A stretch of 5,250 bases of DNA. Origin: an uncultured Collinsella sp. (GTDB taxonomy: Bacteria; Actinomycetota; Coriobacteriia; Coriobacteriales; Coriobacteriaceae). Below the pieces are notes generated by a model, which ran no database searches, was not told where the DNA came from, and worked only from the letters and a program-made list of their open reading frames with translations. Every line of letters begins with the position of its first letter. The first letter of the stretch is position 1. The DNA lies in NCBI GenBank assembly GCA_900554595.1, contig USHZ01000137.1:1-5250 (forward strand), given 5' to 3'. Below are positions 4,998-5,250 of the stretch, in pieces. Both the position numbers and the translations under genes were made by a program.

Positions 4998-5250
4998 ATG
5001 GGACGTTTTACCAATCCTCGCGATCTGTACTTTGGTGAGGGCGCTCGCCACGAGGTGAAGAACCTCAAGGGCAAGAAGGCCATCATCGTTTCTGGCGGCA
5101 GCTCTATGCGCCGTGGCGGGTTCCTGCAGGACGTTGAGGCCGACCTCAAAGAGGGCGGCTTCGAGGTCAAGCTGTTCGAGGGCGTCGAGTCCGATCCGTC
5201 CATCGAGACGGTCATGAAGGGCGCCGAGGCCATGCGCGAGTTCGAGCCCG
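4998..5250 (+). CDS. Iron-containing alcohol dehydrogenase, N-terminal part (gene runs off the window)
   Basis: Only 84 residues are visible of a protein that is usually about 380-400 aa. The start MGRFTNPRDLYFGEGA, the beta strand AIIVSGGSSM (28-37) and the stretch VKLFEGVESDPSIETVMKGAE (57-77) are typical of the N-terminal nucleotide-binding domain of group III (Fe-dependent) alcohol dehydrogenases, close to the butanol dehydrogenase type. These enzymes reversibly convert aldehydes or ketones to alcohols with NAD(P)H in the cytosol, often as a fermentative electron sink. The GGSS motif after the second strand resembles the GGGS of YqhD-type NADPH enzymes rather than the Asp of NAD-dependent FucO types, so NADP(H) use is suggested (inference). 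The GGGS-x-x-D motif and metal-binding His/Asp residues lie beyond the edge, so substrate and metal use cannot be judged. It is transcribed divergently from the TPR/MurT-GatD operon. Confidence 0.9.
   Translation, partial: MGRFTNPRDLYFGEGARHEVKNLKGKKAIIVSGGSSMRRGGFLQDVEADLKEGGFEVKLFEGVESDPSIETVMKGAEAMREFEP

Overview
The window looks like chromosome from a high-GC Gram-positive bacterium. The coding sequence is strongly biased to G/C at third positions, Shine-Dalgarno sites are strong AGGAGG types, and there is a lipid II amidation enzyme (MurT/GatD), which is characteristic of Firmicutes and Actinobacteria. My best guess is a gut actinobacterium of the Coriobacteriia (Collinsella/Olsenella-like). 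That is an inference from style and gene content, not a proof.

Layout, left to right. The left edge holds most of a tRNA-Glu(UUC) gene on the minus strand, cut by the window, with its own extended -10 promoter. Next comes a strong hairpin (115-149), which I read as the terminator of the operon that follows. Positions 156-4498 hold a three-gene minus-strand operon. In transcription order these are two TPR-like helical repeat proteins of unknown job, joined by a 1-nt stop/start overlap, and then a 725-residue protein that fuses the Mur-ligase-like subunit MurT to the glutamine amidotransferase GatD. Lipid II isoglutaminyl synthase, normally a two-subunit enzyme, is thus encoded as one chain here.

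Positions 4499-4997 form a divergent intergenic region of about 500 bases. It holds the likely operon promoter (minus strand), two copies of an 8-bp palindrome that resemble LacI-type operator cores, and two hairpins just ahead of the next gene. From 4998 to the right edge is the start of a plus-strand iron-containing alcohol dehydrogenase, cut by the window after 84 residues.

How the parts fit: the fused enzyme amidates the D-glutamate of the peptidoglycan stem peptide using glutamine as ammonia source. The two TPR-like proteins sit in the same transcript, so a scaffold or regulatory link to envelope assembly is possible, but nothing in the sequence proves it. The alcohol dehydrogenase is a separate, divergently transcribed metabolic unit.
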